35,074 nt of DNA from the NCBI GenBank assembly GCA_002299465.1, contig DBNX01000027.1:1-35074 (forward strand). Reading direction: 5' to 3'. A program made the position numbers and the translations under genes. This document shows, one piece after another, positions 22,604 through 28,881 of the stretch. Position 1 is the stretch's first letter; every line of letters begins with the position of its first letter. This stretch comes from Patescibacteria group bacterium UBA661 (lineage in GTDB: Bacteria; Patescibacteriota; Minisyncoccia; Phycocordibacterales; UBA918). The notes beneath the pieces are model-generated. The model was given only the letters and a program-made list of their open reading frames with translations, searched no databases and was not told where the DNA came from.

Positions 22604-23962
22604 TTAAACTGTAAAATTACGTATTGAGTAAAGATCGCCGTCATCTTCTTCTGGTGGTTTAGCTGATGGCGGAGTGTTGGTAGAGTTGTCGTTTTTTGCT
22701 AAGTCATCACTAGCTGCTTTCGAGACAATGTCTTCTGTTGGAACTACCGCGGTCTGAGTAACGTTTTCCTCCACTGGATTCGCCACCGCTAGTGGCAAGC
22801 TTTCGTTTTCGAAAACAGCCATCTGGGACGAGGCGTTAGTGTTCGGTGGCACCACTGGCGCATTGATCAAACTATTTTCAACTGGCGGCATAATCATAAA
22901 CGGCATAGCGACCGCTGATTTTTCTTCGACTGGTTGTTTATCAGACAGTAATGTATCGTCAGTCTCTGTCATCACCTCTTGCTCGCGTCGCTCCGACAGC
23001 ACTTCTTGTAAAAATTCGCCCGCCGCCGGCGCTGCCGCTATAAGTGGCGCTACGTTTGTTAAATCGAGTGGCGTATGGTTATCAAGTATCTGCGCCTGTT
23101 CCTTTACAACTCCCGAACTCGGACCCAAAACCACTCCATCAGTCTTCATACGAGTTAACATTTCCTCTAAGTCCGTCACAGAAAAATAATCAATCGTTAG
23201 CCTTCCGCCATAATCGGTCTTTTGAATCTGCACCCGCGTGCCTAGTGTTTCCATAAAACGCTTCTCAATCTCAATCAGCTCCGTATCAAAGTCATCTGAT
23301 TCTTTTTTCCGCACTTTATCAGTCGCAATCTTGCGGACGATTCTTTCGACTTCGCGTACCGATAGCTTTTTAAGCAAAATCTCTCGGAAAACCACGTCTT
23401 GTTCTTCTGGACGATCGCTTAACATCAACAGCGTCCGTCCGTGCCCTTCACTAATTTCACCTTGTTTTAAAGCACTCTGCATATAATCAGGCAAAGCCAG
23501 CAAGCGGATGGTGTTGGAAACATATTCCCGACTCCGCCCAACTTTTTTCGCCACTTGCGAATGCGATAAACCAAAGACCTCAGACAACTGCCGAAACGCC
23601 AACGCTCGATCAATGGAATTAAGATCCTCACGCTGGAGATTTTCAATAATCGCCAATTCTAATTTTTCTTGCTCGCTTTCTTCGCCCTCTCTAATAATCA
23701 CCGGCACCTGTGCCAAACCAGCGAGTTTAGAAGCCCGTAAACGCCTCTCTCCAGCGATTAATTCATATTCCGTATAAAAAGTACCGTCTTCGCGTTCAAT
23801 TTCTTTTCTAGTGACGGTAAGTGGCTGCAAGATGCCGTACATGCGGATTGACTCCGATAATTCGCGTAACTTTTGCTCATCAAATTCCCGTCGTGGCTGA
23901 AACGGATTGGGAACAATTTTATTTACTTCTACCCAGTAGATTGAGTCACCCTGAAATGCCAT
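22604..23962 (-). CDS. parB: ParB/Spo0J-family chromosome partition protein
   Basis: A 452-aa protein. Seen: ParB N-terminal CTPase domain with VNKIVPNPFQPRREFDEQ near residue 13, YELIAGERRLRASK near 65 and IIENLQREDLNSIDRALAF near 105; a helix-turn-helix (SHSQVAKKVGRSREYVSNTIRLL near 132-154) for parS; and a dimerisation-like helical region to about 285. The final 160 residues are an acidic, low-complexity tail (PVVPPNTNASSQ, then NSTNTPPSAKPPEEDDGD), which is much longer than in typical 290-aa ParB and probably disordered. No ParA gene and no parS-like site was found in the window. Its stop is 11 nt from that of rel, tail to tail. TTTAAT at 23971-23976 is a likely -10 ending 8 nt before the start. 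Confidence 0.92.
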   Translation of the reverse strand: MAFQGDSIYWVEVNKIVPNPFQPRREFDEQKLRELSESIRMYGILQPLTVTRKEIEREDGTFYTEYELIAGERRLRASKLAGLAQVPVIIREGEESEQEKLELAIIENLQREDLNSIDRALAFRQLSEVFGLSHSQVAKKVGRSREYVSNTIRLLALPDYMQSALKQGEISEGHGRTLLMLSDRPEEQDVVFREILLKKLSVREVERIVRKIATDKVRKKESDDFDTELIEIEKRFMETLGTRVQIQKTDYGGRLTIDYFSVTDLEEMLTRMKTDGVVLGPSSGVVKEQAQILDNHTPLDLTNVAPLIAAAPAAGEFLQEVLSERREQEVMTETDDTLLSDKQPVEEKSAVAMPFMIMPPVENSLINAPVVPPNTNASSQMAVFENESLPLAVANPVEENVTQTAVVPTEDIVSKAASDDLAKNDNSTNTPPSAKPPEEDDGDLYSIRNFTV

Positions 23963-23970
23963 ACCCTAAA

Positions 23971-23976
23971 ATTAAA
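23971..23976 (-). promoter_or_regulatory. Likely -10 box of parB (leaderless)
   Basis: TTTAAT on the minus strand (5 of 6 matches to consensus) ends 8 nt before ATG 23962. No extended element or -35 is seen. Confidence 0.35.
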
Positions 23977-24060
23977 TAATCATCACGCGAGCCCACCCCG
24001 CTGACTTTCCTTATTCTAACACAAACCAAAATTGTGCCTGTTTATAACTTTTGTATTTTC

Positions 24061-24069
24061 TGGTAGACT
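24061..24069 (+). promoter_or_regulatory. Extended -10 promoter of tRNA-Leu
   Basis: TGG-TAGACT ends 11 nt before the tRNA. A clear -35 is not seen. Confidence 0.45.
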
Positions 24070-24080
24070 AGCTGACACCC

Positions 24081-24161
24081 GCTGGAGTGGTGGAATGGTA
24101 TACACGTGCGACTCAAAATCGCATGCCGCAAGGCTTGAGGGTTCAAGTCCCTCCTCCAGCA
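24081..24161 (+). tRNA. tRNA-Leu (anticodon CAA)
   Basis: Acceptor GCTGGAG pairs with CTCCAGC; anticodon stem GCGA/TCGC with loop CTCAAAA giving CAA; long variable arm (GCCGCAAGGC); T arm GGGTTCAAGTCCC; discriminator A; CCA not encoded. It reads the TTG codon. A36-A37-A38 are all A, the MiaA recognition signature, and miaA starts 47 nt downstream. Confidence 0.93.
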
Positions 24162-24208
24162 CAATTTTGAGGTACGAAAAATGGTGCTGGACAATAGGAT
24201 AAGCGTTT

Positions 24209-25123
24209 ATGATGGAAGTTGTGAGTAAACAAAGACCAAAAATTGTGGCGATTGTCGGCCCCACCGCTTCGGGTAAGACAGCTCTTTCCATTGCTTTGGC
24301 TAAAAAATTTGCTGGTGAAATAATCTCAGCGGACTCACGACAGGTCTACCGTAAGCTGGATTTAAGTAGTGGCAAAGTATCAGTGTCGGAAAGAGCTGGA
24401 GTTCCGCATCATCTCCTTGATGTTGTTGATTTAGACACCACTTACACCGCCCACGATTTCAAGCGTGACGGGGAGCAAGCCCTCACTGACATCTTTTCAA
24501 GACAACGTTTACCCATCATCGTTGGTGGTACTTTTATGTACCTGGATACTCTACTTGGTCGCATTTCCCTACCACCAGCACCACTCGATACCAAGCTCCG
24601 CCAAAAACTAGAAAACCTCGACAAAGAATCTCTACAGCAACAACTGAAAAAACTTGATCCCCAAAGATTTGCGACGATTGATAAGGACAATCCGCGCCGA
24701 CTGATTCGCGCTATTGAGATTGCCAGCACGCTAGGGACAGTACCGCCTAAAAAAGATTTACCTGCTAAGTATGAGGTTTACACCATTGGACTGACCTTAC
24801 CATCGGCAGAATTACAAGAACGCATCCACGCCAGAATTATCGCCAGACTCCAAGCTGGTATGGTGGCTGAAATACAAGAATTACTGACAACGGAGATAAC
24901 TCATTCTCGTCTTGAAAGTCTTGGGCTTGAATGTCGTTATCTCTCACGCTATCTAGAAGGTAAATTAACCTACGACGAGATGGTTGCCGAGCTTACTCTG
25001 AAAACTAGGCAATTTGCCAAACGCCAACTAACTTGGCTCAAACGCGACACTACCATACACTGGTTTAGCCCCACCGACACGGAAAAAATATTCTCAACAG
25101 TTTCCAACTTTCTGAAAGATTGA
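24209..25123 (+). CDS. miaA: tRNA dimethylallyltransferase
   Basis: A 304-aa protein that adds a dimethylallyl group to A37 of tRNAs reading UNN codons. Seen: P-loop AIVGPTASGKTALSIAL near residue 13, the family DSRQVYRKLDLSSGK near 43 (general base Asp and substrate-binding Ser/Arg), GVPHHLLDVVD near 64, IIVGGTFMYLDTLLGR near 101, and the C-terminal RQFAKRQLTWLKRD near 270. Length is normal. It is placed between tRNA-Leu(CAA) and tRNA-Trp(CCA), both probable substrates. ATG 24209 is directly followed by a second ATG, and either may start translation. No Shine-Dalgarno sequence is obvious, so it may be expressed from the tRNA-Leu promoter. Confidence 0.95.
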   Translation: MMEVVSKQRPKIVAIVGPTASGKTALSIALAKKFAGEIISADSRQVYRKLDLSSGKVSVSERAGVPHHLLDVVDLDTTYTAHDFKRDGEQALTDIFSRQRLPIIVGGTFMYLDTLLGRISLPPAPLDTKLRQKLENLDKESLQQQLKKLDPQRFATIDKDNPRRLIRAIEIASTLGTVPPKKDLPAKYEVYTIGLTLPSAELQERIHARIIARLQAGMVAEIQELLTTEITHSRLESLGLECRYLSRYLEGKLTYDEMVAELTLKTRQFAKRQLTWLKRDTTIHWFSPTDTEKIFSTVSNFLKD

Positions 25124-25197
25124 TTTTATCTCTCTTTTCGCCTACTATTCAGTGATTAACGATTGCGTTGGGCTAAAAAACTGACGTTGTTGTTTAA

Positions 25198-25268
25198 GGG
25201 TCTATAGTTCAGTGGTAGAATGCTGGTCTCCAAAACCAGCGACCGAGGTTCGAATCCTCGTGGACCCG
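25198..25268 (+). tRNA. tRNA-Trp (anticodon CCA)
   Basis: Acceptor GGGTCTA pairs with TGGACCC (one G-T pair); anticodon stem CTGGT/ACCAG with loop CTCCAAA giving CCA; T arm GAGGTTCGAATCCTC; discriminator G; the tRNA 3' CCA is not encoded. A36-A37-A38 are present, so it should be a MiaA substrate. It lies 74 nt after miaA. Confidence 0.94.
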
Positions 25269-25270
25269 CG

Positions 25271-25308
25271 AATACAAAATAACACCCATTGGGGTGTTAT
25301 TTTGTATT
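25271..25308. terminator. Terminator shared by tRNA-Trp and the convergent pilin-peptidase gene
   Basis: Seventeen-bp perfect arms (25271-25287 and 25292-25308) with a 4-nt loop; the AT-rich outer part (AATACAAAATAA) gives U-rich ends in both directions. Confidence 0.8.
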
Positions 25309-25357
25309 TATCTTTGTCAGTGTACCCAATCACGCTAGCTAAATTCTCAGTTAATTG

Positions 25358-26380
25358 TTAGCGCCAATCACAATGGACATGATTAGTATTTGAGTATTCC
25401 ATGGTAAAGGTGGCGCCAGCCGCAACGCAAGCATTTCTAACCTGCTGTTTATTTCTACCCGGAGGTAAAGCCAAGTCAACCGCCCTACCTGACATATGCA
25501 TAGAATTTGGTGATGAGTTGGGAATCCGGCTATTACAACCGGGCGATCGGTGTGCGGAATTGACTGAAATTTTTACACCAAAACTATCACTCATACTCTC
25601 CAGTGCTGCCACCACCCTTGGGTCTATGTACATAAACCTTCCGCCACCGCCACAAGTTGTGCTCCGGTTAAATTCTCCCAGATTATAACGTTGGCTTATC
25701 CGTGTACTCATATTAACACTTTGAGTGTCTATCCATCTTGTTGGGGCAAGAAAATTAGGAGGGTACTCATAGCCAGGTTGTCCGGCAATACCAGTGACAG
25801 CAGGAAAACACACCGGTCCAGCACCAGTACCAGGGTAACATATTTGTCCAGCGGGTTGAGGTGGGATTGTAACTGGAGGTAGTGGTGGGGGTGGCGGGGC
25901 GCCCGGTGGTAACCCCGCATCACCTCCAGTCGGGCTTTCAGTTTTTGTTGGTGCCCAACATTCTATTTGCGACCACGGTCCCCAACCAGAAATTTCACCC
26001 TGACCCCCTGGTAGCAGGGCCCTCATTATGGTATCAATCAACAACCAAGCCGAAAACATTATGAGTAAACCGATGATGGCGTTGACTAATTTTGATTTAG
26101 CGTCGCTCAGAGCAGCCGGATTTCCCCCAGAAGTAACTAATCCAAAACCAGCCACCACCATCATCACCACAAATACCATTACTGCTAATCCAAAAAGAAA
26201 TTTAATTATATTATTCGCCAGATCAGCAAAATGACACATCGTACAATCTGTACCCTGACACGGAACAAGGCCTTGCGCCGAAACAAGATTCGGGCTTAAA
26301 AAAACAGTAACGCTAAGTAAAATAATAAACGCCAAAAAAAACTTTCTGTAGTTACGGAGTGGGCTTGAGAAAAATTGCAT
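25358..26380 (-). CDS. Pilin-like two-helix membrane protein fused to an M15-type peptidase
   Basis: A 340-aa protein from ATG 26380. N-terminal part: a signal segment (about 12-33), then QGLVPCQGTDCTMCHFADL and two hydrophobic helices (about 60-85 and 105-125), like the VirB2/TrbC-type pilin neighbour. A Pro/Gly-rich linker (about 155-190) follows. The C-terminal third reads as a peptidase M15/VanY-like domain: SVNSAHRSPGCN near 276, SMHMSGRAVDLALP near 295 (H-x-x-G-x-A-x-D zinc ligands) and NHVHCDWR at the end (final His). Such domains cut peptidoglycan cross-links or D-Ala peptides. The fusion suggests a wall-cutting enzyme tied to a surface or secretion apparatus. Whether the first segment is cleaved is unclear. 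Confidence 0.78.
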   Translation of the reverse strand: MQFFSSPLRNYRKFFLAFIILLSVTVFLSPNLVSAQGLVPCQGTDCTMCHFADLANNIIKFLFGLAVMVFVVMMVVAGFGLVTSGGNPAALSDAKSKLVNAIIGLLIMFSAWLLIDTIMRALLPGGQGEISGWGPWSQIECWAPTKTESPTGGDAGLPPGAPPPPPLPPVTIPPQPAGQICYPGTGAGPVCFPAVTGIAGQPGYEYPPNFLAPTRWIDTQSVNMSTRISQRYNLGEFNRSTTCGGGGRFMYIDPRVVAALESMSDSFGVKISVNSAHRSPGCNSRIPNSSPNSMHMSGRAVDLALPPGRNKQQVRNACVAAGATFTMEYSNTNHVHCDWR

Positions 26381-26434
26381 ATATTTTGTATTTAACCACA
26401 AACCCTAAAATTATAAAGTACTTAATCACCACCC

Positions 26435-26809
26435 CTAGCAGTCAAGACCTTCCCAAATTCCAATTTGACCATCATCTACGAGAAACATTTTTACAAGTGC
26501 GTCGGTGGCAGTCCAGGCAGTAAGCATAATTATGTACCCAATAATTCCCTGACTAAGTATTCTTTTAACTGTTGTTTTAACTTCGGCATTACCGACCGAA
26601 ACGGCTAGGTAAGTACCGCCAACAACAATCATCAGCGTGAGTAAAATACCAAAAATTATCGTCACTGTATTCATTACGTTGTAAATAAGTTCACCAAAAT
26701 CACACATCGTACAATCAACCCCGGCACACGGCACAAGACCCTGCCCCGACGCGAAAACAAACGCTGGAGAAAACAACACTATTACAACCATAAGCAGACC
26801 TAATCTCAT
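26435..26809 (-). CDS. VirB2/TrbC-like small pilin family protein
   Basis: A 124-aa protein: signal peptide (residues 1-20, likely cut after VFA), the motif QGLVPCAGVDCTMCDFGEL, then two transmembrane helices (about 40-64 and 80-103) and an acidic C-terminal tail with one Cys. Size and two-helix layout fit the TrbC/VirB2 pilin group, also described as small 'pilin' membrane proteins in Parcubacteria. The same Cys motif opens the adjacent fusion protein downstream (54 nt apart), so the two are paralogues in one unit. The four Cys in the motif may form disulfides. No other type IV secretion gene is in the window. An extended -10 box lies 6 nt before the start. Confidence 0.72.
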   Translation of the reverse strand: MRLGLLMVVIVLFSPAFVFASGQGLVPCAGVDCTMCDFGELIYNVMNTVTIIFGILLTLMIVVGGTYLAVSVGNAEVKTTVKRILSQGIIGYIIMLTAWTATDALVKMFLVDDGQIGIWEGLDC

Positions 26810-26815
26810 CTAACC

Positions 26816-26824
26816 ATAATAACA
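26816..26824 (-). promoter_or_regulatory. Extended -10 promoter of the pilin-like unit (leaderless)
   Basis: TGT-TATTAT on the minus strand ends 6 nt before ATG 26809. Confidence 0.5.
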
Positions 26825-26895
26825 CGCCCTAGACTTTGAAATCACAATAGACTGTGGTAATTTATACAGCACCACGAATAATTCGTGCCAAAAAC

Positions 26896-26978
26896 GCGTC
26901 GGTACTCAAGCGGTCAACGAGGGCAGACTGTAAATCTGCTGGCTTATGCCTACGAAGGTTCGAATCCCTCCCGGCGCA
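26896..26978 (+). tRNA. tRNA-Tyr (anticodon GTA)
   Basis: Acceptor GCGTCGG pairs with CCGGCGC (one T-G pair); anticodon stem CAGA/TCTG with loop CTGTAAA giving GTA; a long variable arm (TGGCTTATGCCTA), normal for bacterial tRNA-Tyr; T arm GGTTCGAATCCC; discriminator A; CCA not encoded. A36-A37-A38 present, a probable MiaA substrate. Confidence 0.93.
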
Positions 26979-26985
26979 CGCTTAT

Positions 26986-27020
26986 AAAAATCAACTCAAG
27001 CTTTTGCTTGGGTGATTTTT
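26986..27020 (+). terminator. Terminator of tRNA-Tyr
   Basis: Stem AAAAATCA..CAAGC with GCTTG..TGATTTTT around a TTTT loop, with one bulged position, ending in five T. It begins 8 nt after the tRNA. Confidence 0.75.
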
Positions 27021-27028
27021 GTTGCGGG

Positions 27029-27072
27029 GCGCCGGAGCCAGCAAATAGTTTTGCTGGCGTGAGGGATTCGAA
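27029..27072. repeat. Inverted copy of the tRNA-Tyr 3' end, split by a 25-nt hairpin
   Basis: GCGCCGG (27029-27035) plus GAGGGATTCGAA (27061-27072) is the exact reverse complement of the 19 contiguous tRNA bases 26959-26977. Between them is a 25-nt segment (27036-27060) with 9-bp arms GCCAGCAAA/TTTGCTGGC. Confidence 0.8.
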
Positions 27073-27111
27073 AAGCGCAGTGCTGGCGTGAGGCAAACGA
27101 GCTAGGGTTGA

Positions 27112-27161
27112 GAACACTTAGTAGATTTGGAGTCGAAGACGAACCAATCTACTAAGTGTTC
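27112..27161. repeat. 16-bp perfect inverted repeat with 18-nt loop
   Basis: Arm 27112-27127 (GAACACTTAGTAGATT) is exactly complementary to 27146-27161. The loop contains a small GTC-GAA-GAC hairpin. No U tract follows, so it is not an obvious terminator. Confidence 0.85.
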
Positions 27162-27305
27162 GAAAAGGTTGGCCTTGATAGTTAGTGGTACGAACAAAAC
27201 TATCGATAACCTGTACTGCGGCTGTAAACCGCTAATTAACTGGCACACTGATTCTTATCGAATATATTTTGCATTAAAGTAAATTTGTCTTAATAGTCAA
27301 AAGTA

Positions 27306-27335
27306 TTGTCATAACCAAGAAGCTGTGTTTATATA
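27306..27335 (+). promoter_or_regulatory. Probable promoter of the 27391 gene
   Basis: TTGTCA (27306-27311), 18-nt spacer, TATATA (27330-27335). The leader of about 50 nt carries AAGGA before the start. Confidence 0.5.
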
Positions 27336-27390
27336 GTCGCTGTTCAGCATATGGTGTGACTGAACTAAAAACCCAAGGAAAGCCCTTACC

Positions 27391-27795
27391 ATGAAAGAAT
27401 TGCTCCTTCCTGCCCGTACCTTTAACTCGTTGTTGCTGGCGATACTAGTCGCTGGCGTTACCGGTTTCACAAATCTGATTTTTGTGATCAGTGTCGCTGT
27501 TCTGATCTTCGGCAACAGTTTTCTATTCCAGTACTTTGTCCTGCACTGGGCACTAAAACAAGATCCCGGGAATGTGAGCCGATCTAAATTCTTGTTTTAC
27601 TGGACACTAACAGCAATTATCGCTATCCTGTCTTCTATTCTGCTGTTAAGCAGCATAAACTGGAACGGTAGTCTGGAGCAGATTAAAACCATGTTCTATA
27701 TCGGGTCAGCTGCTTATATCGCGACATCAGCCGCTTTCGTCGGCGGTCTAGCCACTTACCTTGCCTTCAAACGGCATGGTAGCTTAGCTAAGTAA
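27391..27795 (+). CDS. Small multi-pass membrane protein, unknown
   Basis: A 134-aa protein with four likely transmembrane helices (about 12-30, 32-52, 68-90 and 103-125) separated by short loops, and a basic C terminus (FKRHGSLAK). It is not recognised; size and topology could fit a small transporter subunit or a holin-like protein, but no motif supports either. AAGGA lies 11 nt before the ATG, a little further than usual. It has its own promoter and a strong terminator, forming a one-gene unit next to another Shine-Dalgarno-led gene. The open frame on the reverse strand is a shadow. Confidence 0.6.
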   Translation: MKELLLPARTFNSLLLAILVAGVTGFTNLIFVISVAVLIFGNSFLFQYFVLHWALKQDPGNVSRSKFLFYWTLTAIIAILSSILLLSSINWNGSLEQIKTMFYIGSAAYIATSAAFVGGLATYLAFKRHGSLAK

Positions 27796-27811
27796 ATCAA
27801 ACTTAGCAACC

Positions 27812-27847
27812 GGTCGTTGCCAGACACTTTCTGGCAACGACCTTTTT
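27812..27847 (+). terminator. Rho-independent terminator of the 27391 gene
   Basis: Thirteen-bp perfect arms GGTCGTTGCCAGA and TCTGGCAACGACC, 5-nt loop, then TTTTT. Confidence 0.9.
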
Positions 27848-27900
27848 AAATTTCAACCCCTCATTTGATTTTTACAGATTTTATGTTTTACTGGTTTCAA

Positions 27901-27919
27901 CCATCACGTGGTGTGATGG
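27901..27919 (+). promoter_or_regulatory. Short hairpin or operator before the 27941 gene
   Basis: CCATCAC and GTGATGG flank a 5-nt centre, ending 8 nt before the GAGGAG Shine-Dalgarno sequence (27928-27933). It could be an operator or a leader hairpin. Confidence 0.35.
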
Positions 27920-27940
27920 TGTTGTTTGAGGAGCTCAAAA

Positions 27941-28339
27941 ATGTCCACACTTCCTTTGTTTGGTTGGTTCGTTACAAGTGAAAGAAAAAAAGTCTACCCG
28001 AACGTAGACCAATTAACTAAAAACCTGTTTGTAGCAATGCGGGATGGACATCGAGTCAGTGTTCCAGAAATTGGGACACCCCTTGTTGGTCACCCTGGCA
28101 CTAACCACACTTGCTGTGGCTGTGGCGTGACTTTGCGCAAAGGTATTGGTTATTGCATCAAAGACATTACTGGCACACCTCATATCGTTGACGCGATTGC
28201 CATTCATCACGTAGCTTGTCACCGAAATAAGTTAGACCAACGGGAGTGGAAGCTACTGCGTAACTTACCCAAAGCCACCATACCAGATGAAAAAGTCGAG
28301 ATACTCTGGTTGCTGGGTAGGCATTACAACATCTTTTGA
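27941..28339 (+). CDS. Small Cys/His-rich protein, possible zinc binder
   Basis: A 132-aa protein from ATG 27941, chosen because GAGGAG lies 7 nt upstream; an earlier in-frame TTG overlaps that site. Not recognised as a family. The centre holds HTCCGCGVTLRKGIGYC (near residues 53-69), followed by IHHVACH (near 88-94), a Cys/His spacing that could bind one zinc, as in HNH-like or treble-clef fingers; no catalytic motif can be claimed. The N terminus (LPLFGWFVTSERKKVYP) and C terminus (ILWLLGRHYNIF) are aromatic-rich. It is followed by a good terminator and is probably a single-gene unit. Confidence 0.6.
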   Translation: MSTLPLFGWFVTSERKKVYPNVDQLTKNLFVAMRDGHRVSVPEIGTPLVGHPGTNHTCCGCGVTLRKGIGYCIKDITGTPHIVDAIAIHHVACHRNKLDQREWKLLRNLPKATIPDEKVEILWLLGRHYNIF

Positions 28340-28362
28340 GATCTTGTTTAGTTTTTTAAACG

Positions 28363-28396
28363 AAAGCCACCTCTTGGAATCGGGGTGGCTTTTCTT
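28363..28396 (+). terminator. Terminator of the 27941 gene
   Basis: Nine-bp arms AAAGCCACC and GGTGGCTTT with a 12-nt loop, followed by TCTTAT. Confidence 0.75.
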
Positions 28397-28436
28397 ATGT
28401 TCAATCATAACTCTGCCGAAGATAACTTTCAAAAGT

Positions 28437-28462
28437 AAAACCAGCGCCTTGACGCTGGTTTT
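28437..28462. terminator. Terminator of the lipoprotein gene (minus strand)
   Basis: Ten-bp arms AAAACCAGCG and CGCTGGTTTT with a 6-nt loop, 33 nt past the minus-strand stop at 28496. U-rich on both sides, so it may work in both directions. Confidence 0.75.
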
Positions 28463-28495
28463 GTGTTTTGCCAGTGTTTTCCAAAACACCGTTTC

Positions 28496-28741
28496 TTACG
28501 GCTGTGGGCAGCGTGCTGCCATCAGCCGACGATTCAGTTCTGCTCGCGAGACGCGTTCACGCTCGGCGGTGGTTGTGATGCGGTAACACTCGTCGGCATG
28601 CAGTGCCGACCCTCGTTCCGACAACAGAGTACCTGCCCCCACCACGCCCGCGCCGGTAACGAGAGGTAGCGCCATGGCAGCACAACCGCTCAAAACCAGA
28701 GACAAAAGACCCAAAACCAAAGCCGAATACAGTCGGTTCAC
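28496..28741 (-). CDS. Small predicted lipoprotein
   Basis: An 81-aa protein starting at GTG 28741, chosen because AGGAGA lies 6 nt upstream. Residues 1-19 form a lipoprotein signal ending in LVLSGC, a clear lipobox: signal peptidase II would cut before that Cys and a lipid would be attached. The mature part starts with a Gly/Ala/Val-rich stretch (LPLVTGAGVVGAGTLLS) and ends with an Arg-rich helix (AERERVSRAELNRRLMAA) and two more Cys. No family is recognised. It has its own terminator. Like the PEP-CTERM gene it is richer in G+C than the core genes and reads like a proteobacterial small lipoprotein, so it may have been acquired. Confidence 0.65.
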   Translation of the reverse strand: MNRLYSALVLGLLSLVLSGCAAMALPLVTGAGVVGAGTLLSERGSALHADECYRITTTAERERVSRAELNRRLMAARCPQP

Positions 28742-28881
28742 GGTAAATCTCCTGAGTATGGCAAGACGCCGATGCTGACAATACCACACTAAATAAAAAA
28801 CACAACCTTTTTACCTGAACCCCATCTCCGATCGCACCTTATCCGCTTTCTTAAAAATCTCTGTTGTTGATTAGAGTGCAC

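Larger units (their letters stand above)
26979..27390. other. Structured non-coding spacer after tRNA-Tyr
   Basis: About 410 nt with no convincing protein gene. In order: terminator hairpin (26986-27020), inverted tRNA-Tyr 3'-end fragment split by a hairpin (27029-27072), a 13-nt direct repeat TGCTGGCGTGAGG (27052-27064 and 27081-27093), a 16-bp inverted repeat (27112-27161), a short stem GATAGTT/AACTATC near 27177-27205, an anticodon-arm-like stem-loop (27218-27232), and a probable promoter for the next gene. Confidence 0.6.

Noticed and set aside
27052..27093. Possible CRISPR-like repeats TGCTGGCGTGAGG
   Set aside because: Only two copies of 13 nt, with a 16-nt spacer, and no cas genes.
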